Both the position numbers and the translations under genes were made by a program. 64,000 nucleotides of DNA, from NCBI GenBank assembly GCA_050953805.1, contig JBMNNE010000001.1:62001-126000 (forward strand), in the 5' to 3' direction. Shown here piece by piece: positions 53,586 through 61,486 of the stretch (its first letter is position 1; the number at the start of each line of letters is the position of its first letter). The notes below the pieces were generated by a model, which saw nothing but the letters and a program-made list of their open reading frames with translations, searched no databases and was not told the DNA's origin. The stretch comes from DUQW01 sp050953805. GTDB taxonomy: Bacteria > Bacillota_I > Bacilli_A > Acholeplasmatales > Acholeplasmataceae.

Positions 53586-53936
53586 TTATTCTTCTTTTAA
53601 CTCTTTTAAGATTTTATCAATTCTGTTGCCATATGCTAATGCTTCATCAAATTTAAAGATTAATTCGGGAATTTTTCTAGTATTTCTAATTTTTTCAGCT
53701 AATTTCATTCTAATTAATCCGTTATTCTTATCTAGCAATTTTTTAGCTTTATCTAAGATTTCTTTTTCATCAGATAAAACTGTGTAATAAATCGTTGCAA
53801 AAGAATGATCTCTTGTTACTCTTACTTCGGTTACATTAATATAACCAACTTGTAAATCCTTAATTTCATTATTAATAATAACTGCAACTTCTCTTTGAAT
53901 TAAACTTGCAAGTCTTTCTGTAGAAATTCTAGCCAT
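53586..53936 (-). CDS. rbfA: ribosome-binding factor A
   Basis: 30S maturation and cold-adaptation factor with a KH-like fold. 116 aa, usual size, with ARISTERLASLIQREVA, VTRDHSFATIYYTVL and PELIFKFDEALAYGNRIDK at the expected places. Last gene of the rimP-nusA-infB operon, 5 bases after infB. Confidence 0.95.
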   Translation of the reverse strand: MARISTERLASLIQREVAVIINNEIKDLQVGYINVTEVRVTRDHSFATIYYTVLSDEKEILDKAKKLLDKNNGLIRMKLAEKIRNTRKIPELIFKFDEALAYGNRIDKILKELKEE

Positions 53937-53940
53937 AGTT

Positions 53941-55722
53941 TTAAACCTCTTCCATCTTTGAAGCTTCGATTATATCGCCAACTTTAATATCGTTGTAATT
54001 TTGAATTCCAATTCCACATTCATATCCAGCACGAACAGATCTGGCATCATCTTTGAATCGTTTCAACGATGAAATCTTTCCTTCATAAACAACGATTGAA
54101 TCTCTAATTACTCTAACTAATGAATCGCGTTCAATAACTCCATCAGTGACATAGCAACCAGCGATAGTTCCAACTTTGGAAATTTTAAAGACATCACGAA
54201 CTTCTGCTTGACCTATAATTTTTTCTTCAAACTCTGGTTCCAACATACCCTGTAATGCCGCAATGATATCTTCTTGAACTTTATAAATTACGCTATATAA
54301 TCTAATTTCAATTCCTTTTTCTTCTGCTAAAGCTCTAACTGCAGCTGTTGGCCTAACATTAAATCCTATAACAATGGCATTGCTGGCTTCTGCTAAAATG
54401 ATATCATTTTCGGTAATAGCTCCAACATTTGAACGAATAATATTACAATGGAATCCTTCAATATCAATCTTTTCTAGTAAACCAGTCAATGCTTCAGTTG
54501 ATCCTTGAACATCAACTTTTATAATTAAGTTTAATTCTTTTTCAGCTGCTTCTAAATCACCAAATAATGAATCAAGAGTTCGTTTTTTACCTTTTAATTG
54601 ATCTTCTCGTTCACGATGCGCTCTTTCCTCAGATATTTGTCGAGCCGTCTTTTCATCTTCAAAAACCATTAACATCTCACCAGCCATTGGAACATCATTT
54701 AATCCCGTAATTTCTACTGGTTGACTTGGTTTTGCCTGTTTTAAAATACGTCCAATGTCATCATGGATGGTTCTAATTCGACCAAAAGTCGTACCGATTA
54801 CAAAATTATCTCCTACCTTAAGAGTTCCTTGTTCAACTATGATTGTGGCAATCGGACCACGTCCGCGATCTAATCTTGATTCAATAACTGACCCTATTGC
54901 TAATCGATTCGGATTGGCTTTTAACTCTGACATCTCAGCTACTAATTCAACAACATCTAGTAGATCATCAATTCCTTGATTCTTTAATGCTGAAACTTCA
55001 ACAAACGGAACATCTCCTCCCCATGCTTCAGGAATAACTCCGCGTTCAGCAAGTGCCGTCATTACTTTTTCTGGATTAGCCGTTGGTTTATCAATTTTAT
55101 TAACTGCAACCACAATTGGTACTTTAGCTGCTTTGGCATGATCCACTGCTTCAATTGTTTGTGGCATCACTCCATCATCAGCAGCAACGACTAAAATAAC
55201 AATATCAGTTACTTTAGCACCACGTGCTCTCATTTCAGTAAATGCAGCATGTCCTGGGGTATCTATAAAAGTAATAATCGAACCTTTCCTTTTAACTTGG
55301 TAAGCCCCAATGTGTTGAGTAATTCCACCGGCTTCACCTTGAGCTACACGAGTTTTTCTAATTGTATCAAGTAAAGTTGTTTTTCCATGGTCAACATGTC
55401 CCATAACTGTCACAATTGGCGGACGACTAACTAAGTTTTTGGGATCTTCTTTAATTTCTATTTCATCATAGCGTGTTAAATCAGTAATTTTTTCAACTTC
55501 AAAACTATATCCTAAATCATCAACGATCAATTCAATGATATCGCGTTCTAAAATTTGATTAACATTACTCATAATTCCTAAATTAATTAATTTTTTAATT
55601 AATGCTGCTGGTGAAATATCTAAACCTTGCGCAACTTCAGATACTTTCATATTATCCCGATAAATGAATTTTTTCTCCTTAGGTTGAGGTTTTGTAGTTC
55701 TTTTTACATTTTTCTTTTGCAT
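53941..55722 (-). CDS. infB: translation initiation factor IF-2, short form
   Basis: GTPase that brings fMet-tRNA to the 30S subunit. 593 aa: a ~95-residue N-terminal part with the IF2_N fold (KVSEVAQGLDISPAALIKKLI), then the GTPase core with GHVDHGKTTLLDTIR, DTPGHAAFTEMRARGA and NKIDKP, and the four C-terminal domains. The long variable N-terminal linker of Bacillus (716 aa) or E. coli IF2 is missing. Confidence 0.96.
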   Translation of the reverse strand: MQKKNVKRTTKPQPKEKKFIYRDNMKVSEVAQGLDISPAALIKKLINLGIMSNVNQILERDIIELIVDDLGYSFEVEKITDLTRYDEIEIKEDPKNLVSRPPIVTVMGHVDHGKTTLLDTIRKTRVAQGEAGGITQHIGAYQVKRKGSIITFIDTPGHAAFTEMRARGAKVTDIVILVVAADDGVMPQTIEAVDHAKAAKVPIVVAVNKIDKPTANPEKVMTALAERGVIPEAWGGDVPFVEVSALKNQGIDDLLDVVELVAEMSELKANPNRLAIGSVIESRLDRGRGPIATIIVEQGTLKVGDNFVIGTTFGRIRTIHDDIGRILKQAKPSQPVEITGLNDVPMAGEMLMVFEDEKTARQISEERAHREREDQLKGKKRTLDSLFGDLEAAEKELNLIIKVDVQGSTEALTGLLEKIDIEGFHCNIIRSNVGAITENDIILAEASNAIVIGFNVRPTAAVRALAEEKGIEIRLYSVIYKVQEDIIAALQGMLEPEFEEKIIGQAEVRDVFKISKVGTIAGCYVTDGVIERDSLVRVIRDSIVVYEGKISSLKRFKDDARSVRAGYECGIGIQNYNDIKVGDIIEASKMEEV

Positions 55723-55726
55723 AATA

Positions 55727-56014
55727 TCACATGCCTTTCTTCTTAAGTAACAGTTCTTTAAATCCGATATCTGTTATTCCAACTACCTTAATATTAGTTT
55801 TACCAATAGATTGATTTAATAAGTAGTCATCAATTTCTAAAATTTCTGTTTCATAATATCTGGCTTTATCTGTTATCTTTTTTTTAGTGTTATTCGATGC
55901 ATCACTTGAGACTAACACTAAATATACTTCTTGCTTTTGTAAGCCTTTAATAACTAATTCTGTACCAGTAATTAGTTTTCTTGCTCTAGCAATTAACCCT
56001 AATACTCCTTTCAT
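55727..56014 (-). CDS. ylxQ: L7Ae-family RNA-binding protein YlxQ
   Basis: 95 aa. LGLIARARKLITGTELVIKGLQ and VYLVLVSSDASNNTKKKI are the RNA-binding L7Ae/L30e signature; the family binds kink-turn RNAs. Located between ylxR and infB as in Bacillus. Its start overlaps the ylxR stop by 4 bases. Confidence 0.92.
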   Translation of the reverse strand: MKGVLGLIARARKLITGTELVIKGLQKQEVYLVLVSSDASNNTKKKITDKARYYETEILEIDDYLLNQSIGKTNIKVVGITDIGFKELLLKKKGM

Positions 56015-56271
56015 TTTATCAACTCCAATAGTTGTTCATATATGTTATCTGGAATATTAGTTTCTAGTTTTTTATCTAATATCTTTGTTTTTTTAGCTTT
56101 TAATATAACATCACGGTCTTTAGTCAAATAGGCTCCTCTTCCCGGAGCTTTCCCCATTAAATCAATTGAGACATTCATTTCTTTATCTCTTACTATTCTA
56201 ATTAATTCTTCTTTAGGACGTGAAGTTTTTAACACAACACAAGTCCTTAGGGGAACTTTTCTTACTTTCAT
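56011..56271 (-). CDS. ylxR: YlxR/RnpM family RNA-binding protein
   Basis: 86 aa. RTCVVLKTSRPKEELIRIVR and GKAPGRGAYLTKD match the YlxR pattern; recent work on Bacillus YlxR (RnpM) describes it as a modulator of RNase P. The second family cysteine is replaced here (RTCVVLK). It shares one base with the nusA end and overlaps ylxQ. Confidence 0.9.
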   Translation of the reverse strand: MKVRKVPLRTCVVLKTSRPKEELIRIVRDKEMNVSIDLMGKAPGRGAYLTKDRDVILKAKKTKILDKKLETNIPDNIYEQLLELIK

Positions 56272-57359
56272 TAAAAGATTATCCCTTCATCTAAAGCCAT
56301 TTGTTCAGACTTAATATCTATAGACCATCCTGTTGCTGTAACCGCTAATCTAACATTTTGACCGGCTTTACCAATTGCTAAAGATAGATGATCATCTTGA
56401 ACAATCGCTAAAGCCCTTGGAGTAACCGCTGATGGATCCATCTGCGTTACTGCAATTACTTTTGCTGGTTGTAATGCATTAGCAATTAATTCCTTCGGAT
56501 CGTCTGAATGTTTAAATAAATCAATTTTCTCACCATTTAAAGCTTTAGTAACACCACGAATTCGCATTCCTTGATCACCAATACATGCTCCAATCGGATC
56601 AACATTCGGATCATGAGAAATAACTCCTACTTTTGATCTATCTCCAGCTTCTCTAGCAATACTTTTAATTTCAACAATTCCTTGTTTAATTTCAGGAACA
56701 TAATTTTCCATTAGTTTAATAACTAGATCCGAATTAGTTCGCGATACATAAACTTGAAAGTTTCTTCCTTCTTCAACTTTAGTTACATAAACATTAACAC
56801 GATCGCCAACTTGTAAATTATCATTTGGTAATGTATCTCTTTCATTTAACACGGTAATTGTGTCGTGACCAATATTTAAACGATATCTTTTTTCACGATT
56901 TCCTCTAGCTTCATCAATACCAACGACTTGTGCTGAAATCATTGATTTTTCTAAACTCTTAAAATGATTAAACACTCTTTCTTTAGTTAAACGATTTAAA
57001 ATTTCATTAAATCTTTGTTTAACTTGACTTGATGCATGATATCCATAATCTTGCGGAGAAACTTCTTCTTCTAAAATTTCACCTGCTTTAATTTTTGGAT
57101 TAATTTTTAATGCATCTTCAAGTAAAATGGTTGTCATTATTTTCTCATCTAAAATAATGTTGTCAACGACCATTTTTTGAGTAAAAATTAATAATTCATT
57201 TTTCTCTTCATTTAATTCAACACGACAAGTTTTGACATTAAATTCTTTTTTACATCCAGCAATCATCCCTTCCTTAAAGGCATCGATTACATCTTCTCTA
57301 TTTAATTGCATTTCTTTAACAATTAAATCAATATCTTCGGTAATAGTAGATTTTTTCAT
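56271..57359 (-). CDS. nusA: transcription termination/antitermination factor NusA
   Basis: 362 aa: N-terminal RNA-polymerase-binding domain (about 1-125), S1 domain (about 130-200), and two KH domains (VDPIGACIGDQGMRIRG and LAIGKAGQNVRLA). The C-terminal acidic repeats of E. coli NusA are absent, as usual in Bacillota. Second gene of the operon, 4 bases after rimP. Confidence 0.96.
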   Translation of the reverse strand: MKKSTITEDIDLIVKEMQLNREDVIDAFKEGMIAGCKKEFNVKTCRVELNEEKNELLIFTQKMVVDNIILDEKIMTTILLEDALKINPKIKAGEILEEEVSPQDYGYHASSQVKQRFNEILNRLTKERVFNHFKSLEKSMISAQVVGIDEARGNREKRYRLNIGHDTITVLNERDTLPNDNLQVGDRVNVYVTKVEEGRNFQVYVSRTNSDLVIKLMENYVPEIKQGIVEIKSIAREAGDRSKVGVISHDPNVDPIGACIGDQGMRIRGVTKALNGEKIDLFKHSDDPKELIANALQPAKVIAVTQMDPSAVTPRALAIVQDDHLSLAIGKAGQNVRLAVTATGWSIDIKSEQMALDEGIIF

Positions 57360-57363
57360 TTTT

Positions 57364-57801
57364 TCACATCCTTACTGCCGTTCTTATTTTCGAGGCAACT
57401 TTATATTTAATTTGTATTTGTTTTTTTACATTTTTAACTTTAATTTCTAAAACAATATCTTCTCCATCAAAAGAAATTAAATCTCCTGACCCTTTAAATT
57501 GTGGAGAAACTAAATAAATATGTTTTCCAATTTGTTTTAATAATTCTTCTTTTGAATTAATTGGTCTTTCAGCTCCGGCACTAGATACTTCTAAATAATA
57601 GTCATCAGGAATTAATTCATCAAACTTTTCTCTAACCTGATTATGAATTAATTCTAAATTATTTGAATTAAGATTTTCGCCATCAACTAAAATTTCAATA
57701 ATTTTTGAAATTCCATAATCACTTTTAACTCGAAACGAATAAAGTGATAATCCCATTTCTTTTAATAATTCTTCAGTTTTTAATTCCAATTCTTTAAACA
57801 T
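57364..57801 (-). CDS. rimP: ribosome maturation factor RimP
   Basis: 145 aa 30S maturation factor. N-terminal alpha/beta domain with the DYYLEVSSAGAERPI (family D-Y-x-L-E-V-S-S-P-G-like) motif and a C-terminal SH3-like barrel. GGAGAAG precedes the ATG. First gene of the operon; a hairpin with a U-run lies in its leader. Confidence 0.93.
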   Translation of the reverse strand: MFKELELKTEELLKEMGLSLYSFRVKSDYGISKIIEILVDGENLNSNNLELIHNQVREKFDELIPDDYYLEVSSAGAERPINSKEELLKQIGKHIYLVSPQFKGSGDLISFDGEDIVLEIKVKNVKKQIQIKYKVASKIRTAVRM

Positions 57802-57812
57802 ATTGCTTCTCC

Positions 57813-57839
57813 AAAAAAATAAGTGGATTGGGGCCCACT
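57813..57839 (-). terminator. possible attenuator in the rimP leader
   Basis: Stem AGUGGG/UCCACU (one G-U) then UAUUUUUUU, ending right before the rimP ribosome-binding site and about 36 nt after the likely start of transcription (TATAAT at 57855-57860). Confidence 0.55.
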
Positions 57840-57984
57840 AATATTGTCAAAGTCATTATATCATATTTTCAAATATTATACATAAATAATATATTTATAA
57901 CAATAAAATTTATTTTTTCTTTTACAATATTAATTTTTAAAAGTTATATTCTAACAAAATTAATGATAAAGAGAGGGCGCATTA

Positions 57985-58014
57985 TTGGGAAAAAGGCATC
58001 CAATATGGTAAAAT
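57985..58014 (+). promoter_or_regulatory. dps: dps promoter
   Basis: TTGGGA (57985-57990), 18-nt spacer, TAAAAT (58009-58014) with extended TGG before it; AGGAGG follows at 58020. Confidence 0.6.
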
Positions 58015-58032
58015 AATATAGGAGGTAATATT

Positions 58033-58461
58033 ATGACAAAACATTTAAATAAAATCGTAGCTAACCTTACTTTATTTTATACAAAGCTACACAATTATCA
58101 CTGGAATGTAGAAGGTAAACACTTCTTTAGATTACACACTAAATTTGAAGAGTTATATGATGATACTCATGAAAGATTAGATGAAATAGCAGAAAGAGTC
58201 TTACAATTAGGTGGAAGACCTGTTGGCACTTTAAAAGATGCATTAAATTTAGCAACATTAAAGGAAGCTAGCGATAAACCAAAATCAGGTTTTGAAATGA
58301 CTCAAATTGTAGTAGATGATTTAAAACATTTAGTTAATCAATTTAAAGAAGGAATTGCATTAGCCGACGAAGCTAGCGATGTAGCAACATCTGATATCTT
58401 AACTGGTGCAGTTACTCACTACGAAAAAGAAATTTGGCTATTAAGCGCATTTCTTAAATAA
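58033..58461 (+). CDS. dps: Dps-family ferritin-like protein
   Basis: 142 aa four-helix protein forming dodecamers that store iron and protect DNA from peroxide. The intersubunit ferroxidase motif is intact: HNYHWNVEGKHFFRLH with the DDTHERLDEIAERVLQLGG helix. AGGAGG lies 7 bases before the ATG. Lone plus-strand gene, divergent from rimP, with its own terminator. Regulation by a PerR-type box was looked for and not clearly found. Confidence 0.93.
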   Translation: MTKHLNKIVANLTLFYTKLHNYHWNVEGKHFFRLHTKFEELYDDTHERLDEIAERVLQLGGRPVGTLKDALNLATLKEASDKPKSGFEMTQIVVDDLKHLVNQFKEGIALADEASDVATSDILTGAVTHYEKEIWLLSAFLK

Positions 58462-58475
58462 TTTTAGCAAAAAAT

Positions 58476-58503
58476 AACACTGTTGCAAAAACAGTGTTTT
58501 TTT
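58476..58503. terminator. terminator shared by dps and the 58520 gene
   Basis: Nine-bp stem AACACTGTT/AACAGTGTT with a 5-nt loop; seven U on the plus strand and a U-rich run on the minus strand. Confidence 0.9.
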
Positions 58504-58519
58504 ATAATGATTAATTCTT

Positions 58520-59005
58520 TTAATGTGGTAAATTATTATCTTTTTCTTTAAATTCAGCTTCAATTACTTGACCTTCATTTTTAAAAGGTGATTTTGGTTT
58601 TTGTAGTGCTATAATTCCAAAATAAATTATTCCAAATAAAGACACTGCCATTAGAAAAATTGAAGCTACCAAATTAACTACAAAATTTACAGTCGGATTT
58701 TCTTTTACCAAATAATCAAATAATATTAAAATCAGTAACGGAACCGCGACAATATAACCAACAAATCTTGATAATTGGTGATCTTTTTCAGTAATCGTAA
58801 TCATATCATCCCTAATTAAATATTTATTGCCAACAATTAAACCTACTAGTAAAACTAATAGAAAAATTGGTAAAACAATACCTAATACATTACTGACTTT
58901 TTCATTATCTCTTATTAATTCTAAGACTAATGATTGAACCCCAAAAAAGAAAAGCCATATAAAGACTACTACATTAAATGATATTTTTTGTCGTTTAATT
59001 TGCAT
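58520..59005 (-). CDS. hypothetical four-helix membrane protein
   Basis: 161 aa of unknown function. Hydrophobic segments at about 8-27, 38-60, 82-100 and 108-132; short polar C-terminus ending in acidic and basic residues (EGQVIEAEFKEKDNNLPH). AAGGAGATG precedes the ATG. Divergent from coaD with overlapping promoter sequence. No family recognised. Confidence 0.75.
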   Translation of the reverse strand: MQIKRQKISFNVVVFIWLFFFGVQSLVLELIRDNEKVSNVLGIVLPIFLLVLLVGLIVGNKYLIRDDMITITEKDHQLSRFVGYIVAVPLLILILFDYLVKENPTVNFVVNLVASIFLMAVSLFGIIYFGIIALQKPKSPFKNEGQVIEAEFKEKDNNLPH

Positions 59006-59034
59006 ATTTTCATCTCCTTATCTATAATTTTTTA

Positions 59035-59062
59035 TTGACTTATGATATTATTATTATATAAT
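59035..59062 (+). promoter_or_regulatory. coaD: coaD promoter
   Basis: TTGACT (59035-59040), 16-nt spacer, TATAAT (59057-59062), about 18 nt before the start. The AT-rich core also holds a TATAAT on the minus strand (59053-59058). Confidence 0.72.
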
Positions 59063-59080
59063 AAACAATGAGGTGTACTT

Positions 59081-59569
59081 ATGAAAAAAGCGATTTTTCC
59101 TGGGAGTTTTGATCCACTAACTAACGGACACTTAGATTTAATCAAACGAGCTAGTCAATTTGTCGATAAACTTTATATCTTAATTGCCGATAATGTCAAC
59201 AAGAAAACTATTTTTACTGTTGACGAGCGAATTGAAATGATTAAATTAGTTACTAAGGATATACCTAATGTTGAAATAGCCCATACTGAGAGATTAATTG
59301 TTGAATTTGCTAGAGAAAATAACATAAATTTAATTATTCGTGGTTTAAGAAATTTATTAGATTATGTTAGTGAATATCAACTATATAGTTTTAATAAAAA
59401 ACTAAATCCAAATGTTGAAACATTTATCATGTTTCCGTCTTCTGATATGCATTTCATCTCATCTTCAGCTATTAAAGAATTAATTTATCATAATGCGGAT
59501 ATTACACCATATGTGCCACACGAATTAGTTAATATAATTGTTCGTAAGTATCAACAAATAATTAAATAA
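59081..59569 (+). CDS. coaD: phosphopantetheine adenylyltransferase
   Basis: Penultimate step of CoA synthesis. 162 aa. GSFDPLTNGHLDLIKRA (nucleotidyl-transferase motif with TxGH-like NGH), IRGLRNLLDYVSEYQ and the FISSSAIKEL motif. Full length. It converges with the HAD gene, sharing 8 bases at the 3' ends. Confidence 0.96.
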   Translation: MKKAIFPGSFDPLTNGHLDLIKRASQFVDKLYILIADNVNKKTIFTVDERIEMIKLVTKDIPNVEIAHTERLIVEFARENNINLIIRGLRNLLDYVSEYQLYSFNKKLNPNVETFIMFPSSDMHFISSSAIKELIYHNADITPYVPHELVNIIVRKYQQIIK

Positions 59570-60326
59570 TTTTATGATTTTTTAAAAATTCATAAAGTTT
59601 ATCATCTGTTACACAAGGGCCGACTAAGTCGGCTTTTTCTTTTAATATTGAAACGTTTGAATTTCCCATTGCAATCCCAATATCAGCAACTTCAATCATA
59701 TCAACATCATTATGTCCATCTCCGATACAAATTACTTTAATTGGATCCAAAAGTGCTTTTACTTTTAAGATACCCGTTCCTTTAGAATGATGATCTACTG
59801 TTAAATCTACACCAGATTTTGTCCATAAATATTGATTAAAAGTCTTTAGTTTTGTCAAACTTTTAAGAAGTCTTTTTCGATCGCTAGCAACTAACCATAC
59901 TTGATAAACCTTATTTTTAAGGTAATAATCAGGAGTTAATTTTGCAGTATTTTTTAAGTCAATTTGTTCCTTTTTTTGGAGTCTAACTATTGCATCTTCT
60001 GTTAACCCCGAAACACCCATTAATAAATCAAATTGGTTAGCAACTTTTAAAACTTCTTCAATTCTATTATTTTCAATTGGTTTATCATAAATCACTTGAT
60101 CATTAAATGTGACATATGATCCATTTGAAAAAACGAAGGAATCAAAATAGTGAAGGATGTCTTCAATAATTGACATACGTCCAGGACCTCGACCGGTGGC
60201 GATACCTAAACAAATGTCATCTCTTTTTGACAATTCTTCCAACATTTGCATAGTTTGTGGTGGAACTTTACCGGTTGATGAATCAACTATCGTATTATCA
60301 ATATCAAAAAAAATTATTTTTTTCAT
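59562..60326 (-). CDS. Cof-type HAD phosphatase
   Basis: 254 aa. Motif I FFDIDNTIVDSS, motif II ATGRG, motif III lysine in GTGILKVKALLD, motif IV GDGHNDVDMIE. Type IIB cap about 85-180. Second Cof-like hydrolase in the window, only distantly similar to the one at 34305. It follows the aldo-keto reductase on the same strand; substrate unknown. Confidence 0.9.
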   Translation of the reverse strand: MKKIIFFDIDNTIVDSSTGKVPPQTMQMLEELSKRDDICLGIATGRGPGRMSIIEDILHYFDSFVFSNGSYVTFNDQVIYDKPIENNRIEEVLKVANQFDLLMGVSGLTEDAIVRLQKKEQIDLKNTAKLTPDYYLKNKVYQVWLVASDRKRLLKSLTKLKTFNQYLWTKSGVDLTVDHHSKGTGILKVKALLDPIKVICIGDGHNDVDMIEVADIGIAMGNSNVSILKEKADLVGPCVTDDKLYEFLKNHKII

Positions 60327-60351
60327 CTTTTCTCCTATTTTTGTTTATATA

Positions 60352-61347
60352 TTATTTCAAAGCCTCATCTATTGCGGTTAATTCTTCTTTAGTAAATTCT
60401 AATTTTTGAATCGCTGCCAAATTTTCATGTAATTGAGAAATTTTTGAAGTAGAGATTAAAACTGATGTAACATATTCATCTCTCAATGCCCAAGATAGTG
60501 CCATTTGGGCGATGCTTTGGTCGCGACTTTTAGCAATTTTATCTAGGTTGATTAATTTTTCTCTTAATGTTTTAGTAATATCACTTTCTTTTAGGAAAAT
60601 AATATAATCTTTTTTAGCCCTTGAATCTTCTGGAATATCTTTTATATATTTGTTAGTTAGTCTTCCTTGAGCTAGAACACTATAAGCAATTAAACCACCA
60701 CCTAAGTTATTAACTGTTTCTGGTAAATTATCTTCTTCAATTTCCCGATCCAACATTGAATAACGAGGTTGAGTAATAACAAATGGAACATTTAATTCTT
60801 TTAATATCTTATGGGCTTTTATTAATTGTTCGCTAGTGTAGTTAGAAAGTCCCACATATAATGCTTTACCCTGTAAAACAATATCACGCAAAGCTAACAT
60901 CGTTTCATATAGATTAGTTTCATGATCATAACGATGATGATAAAAAATATCTACATAAGGAATACCCATTCTTTTTAATGATTGATCTAAGGAAGCCATT
61001 AAATATTTTCTAGAACCAAAATCACCATAGGGACCATCCCACATTGTAAATCCAGCTTTAGTTGAAATAATAATTTCATCACGATATGGCATTAAAGCTT
61101 CTTTTAATATCCTTCCAAAAAATTCTTCGGCTGATCCTGGAGGTGGTCCATAATTATTGGCTAAATCAAAATGAGTTATACCATTATCAAATGCCGCTAA
61201 TATCATTTCTTTTCCGGTTTCATAATCATTTACCCCTCCAAAATTAAGCCATAATCCAAAAGATAATATTGGTAGTTTGAGCCCACTATTTCCACATCTA
61301 CGATAGATCATCTTACTATAACGATTAGGGTTAGCCACATACTTCAT
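60352..61347 (-). CDS. aldo-keto reductase, YghZ/potassium-channel beta type
   Basis: 331 aa NADPH-dependent reductase. The N-terminus KYVANPNRYSKMIYRRCG closely follows YghZ (methylglyoxal/glyceraldehyde-3-phosphate reductase). Catalytic residues are FDLANNYG (Asp, Tyr), STKAG (Lys) and FYHHRYD (His). The ATG at 61347 is used, with AGGAGG 8 bases before it; a GTG three codons upstream is in frame. Likely detoxifies reactive aldehydes. The HAD gene follows it. Confidence 0.92.
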   Translation of the reverse strand: MKYVANPNRYSKMIYRRCGNSGLKLPILSFGLWLNFGGVNDYETGKEMILAAFDNGITHFDLANNYGPPPGSAEEFFGRILKEALMPYRDEIIISTKAGFTMWDGPYGDFGSRKYLMASLDQSLKRMGIPYVDIFYHHRYDHETNLYETMLALRDIVLQGKALYVGLSNYTSEQLIKAHKILKELNVPFVITQPRYSMLDREIEEDNLPETVNNLGGGLIAYSVLAQGRLTNKYIKDIPEDSRAKKDYIIFLKESDITKTLREKLINLDKIAKSRDQSIAQMALSWALRDEYVTSVLISTSKISQLHENLAAIQKLEFTKEELTAIDEALK

Positions 61348-61403
61348 TGAAAACACCTCCTGTTTACTTTAATTATATCATGAATAATTACTTCATATTT
61401 CCG

Positions 61404-61434
61404 TATTTCCATTTAAACTTATTATTTCCATTTA
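61404..61434. repeat. 12-bp direct repeat in the divergent reductase/rnjA promoter region
   Basis: TATTTCCATTTA at 61404-61415 and again at 61423-61434 (19 bp apart), with a further TATTTCC at 61396-61402. The second copy overlaps the likely -35 of rnjA and the first lies at the -35 position of the reductase promoter (TATAAT, 61372-61377, minus). Confidence 0.6.
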
Positions 61435-61454
61435 TTTGGTATTTTTGGTAAAAT
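61426..61454 (+). promoter_or_regulatory. rnjA: rnjA promoter
   Basis: TAAAAT (61449-61454) with extended TGG and a poor -35 (TTCCAT, 61426-61431; 17-nt spacer); GGAGGAAG precedes the ATG. Confidence 0.55.
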
Positions 61455-61486
61455 ATAAATAACAAAACACGTTATGGAGGAAGTTA

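Noticed and set aside
58020..58032. PerR or Fur box before dps.
   Set aside because: No convincing 7-1-7 or 19-bp palindrome was seen in 57860-58020.
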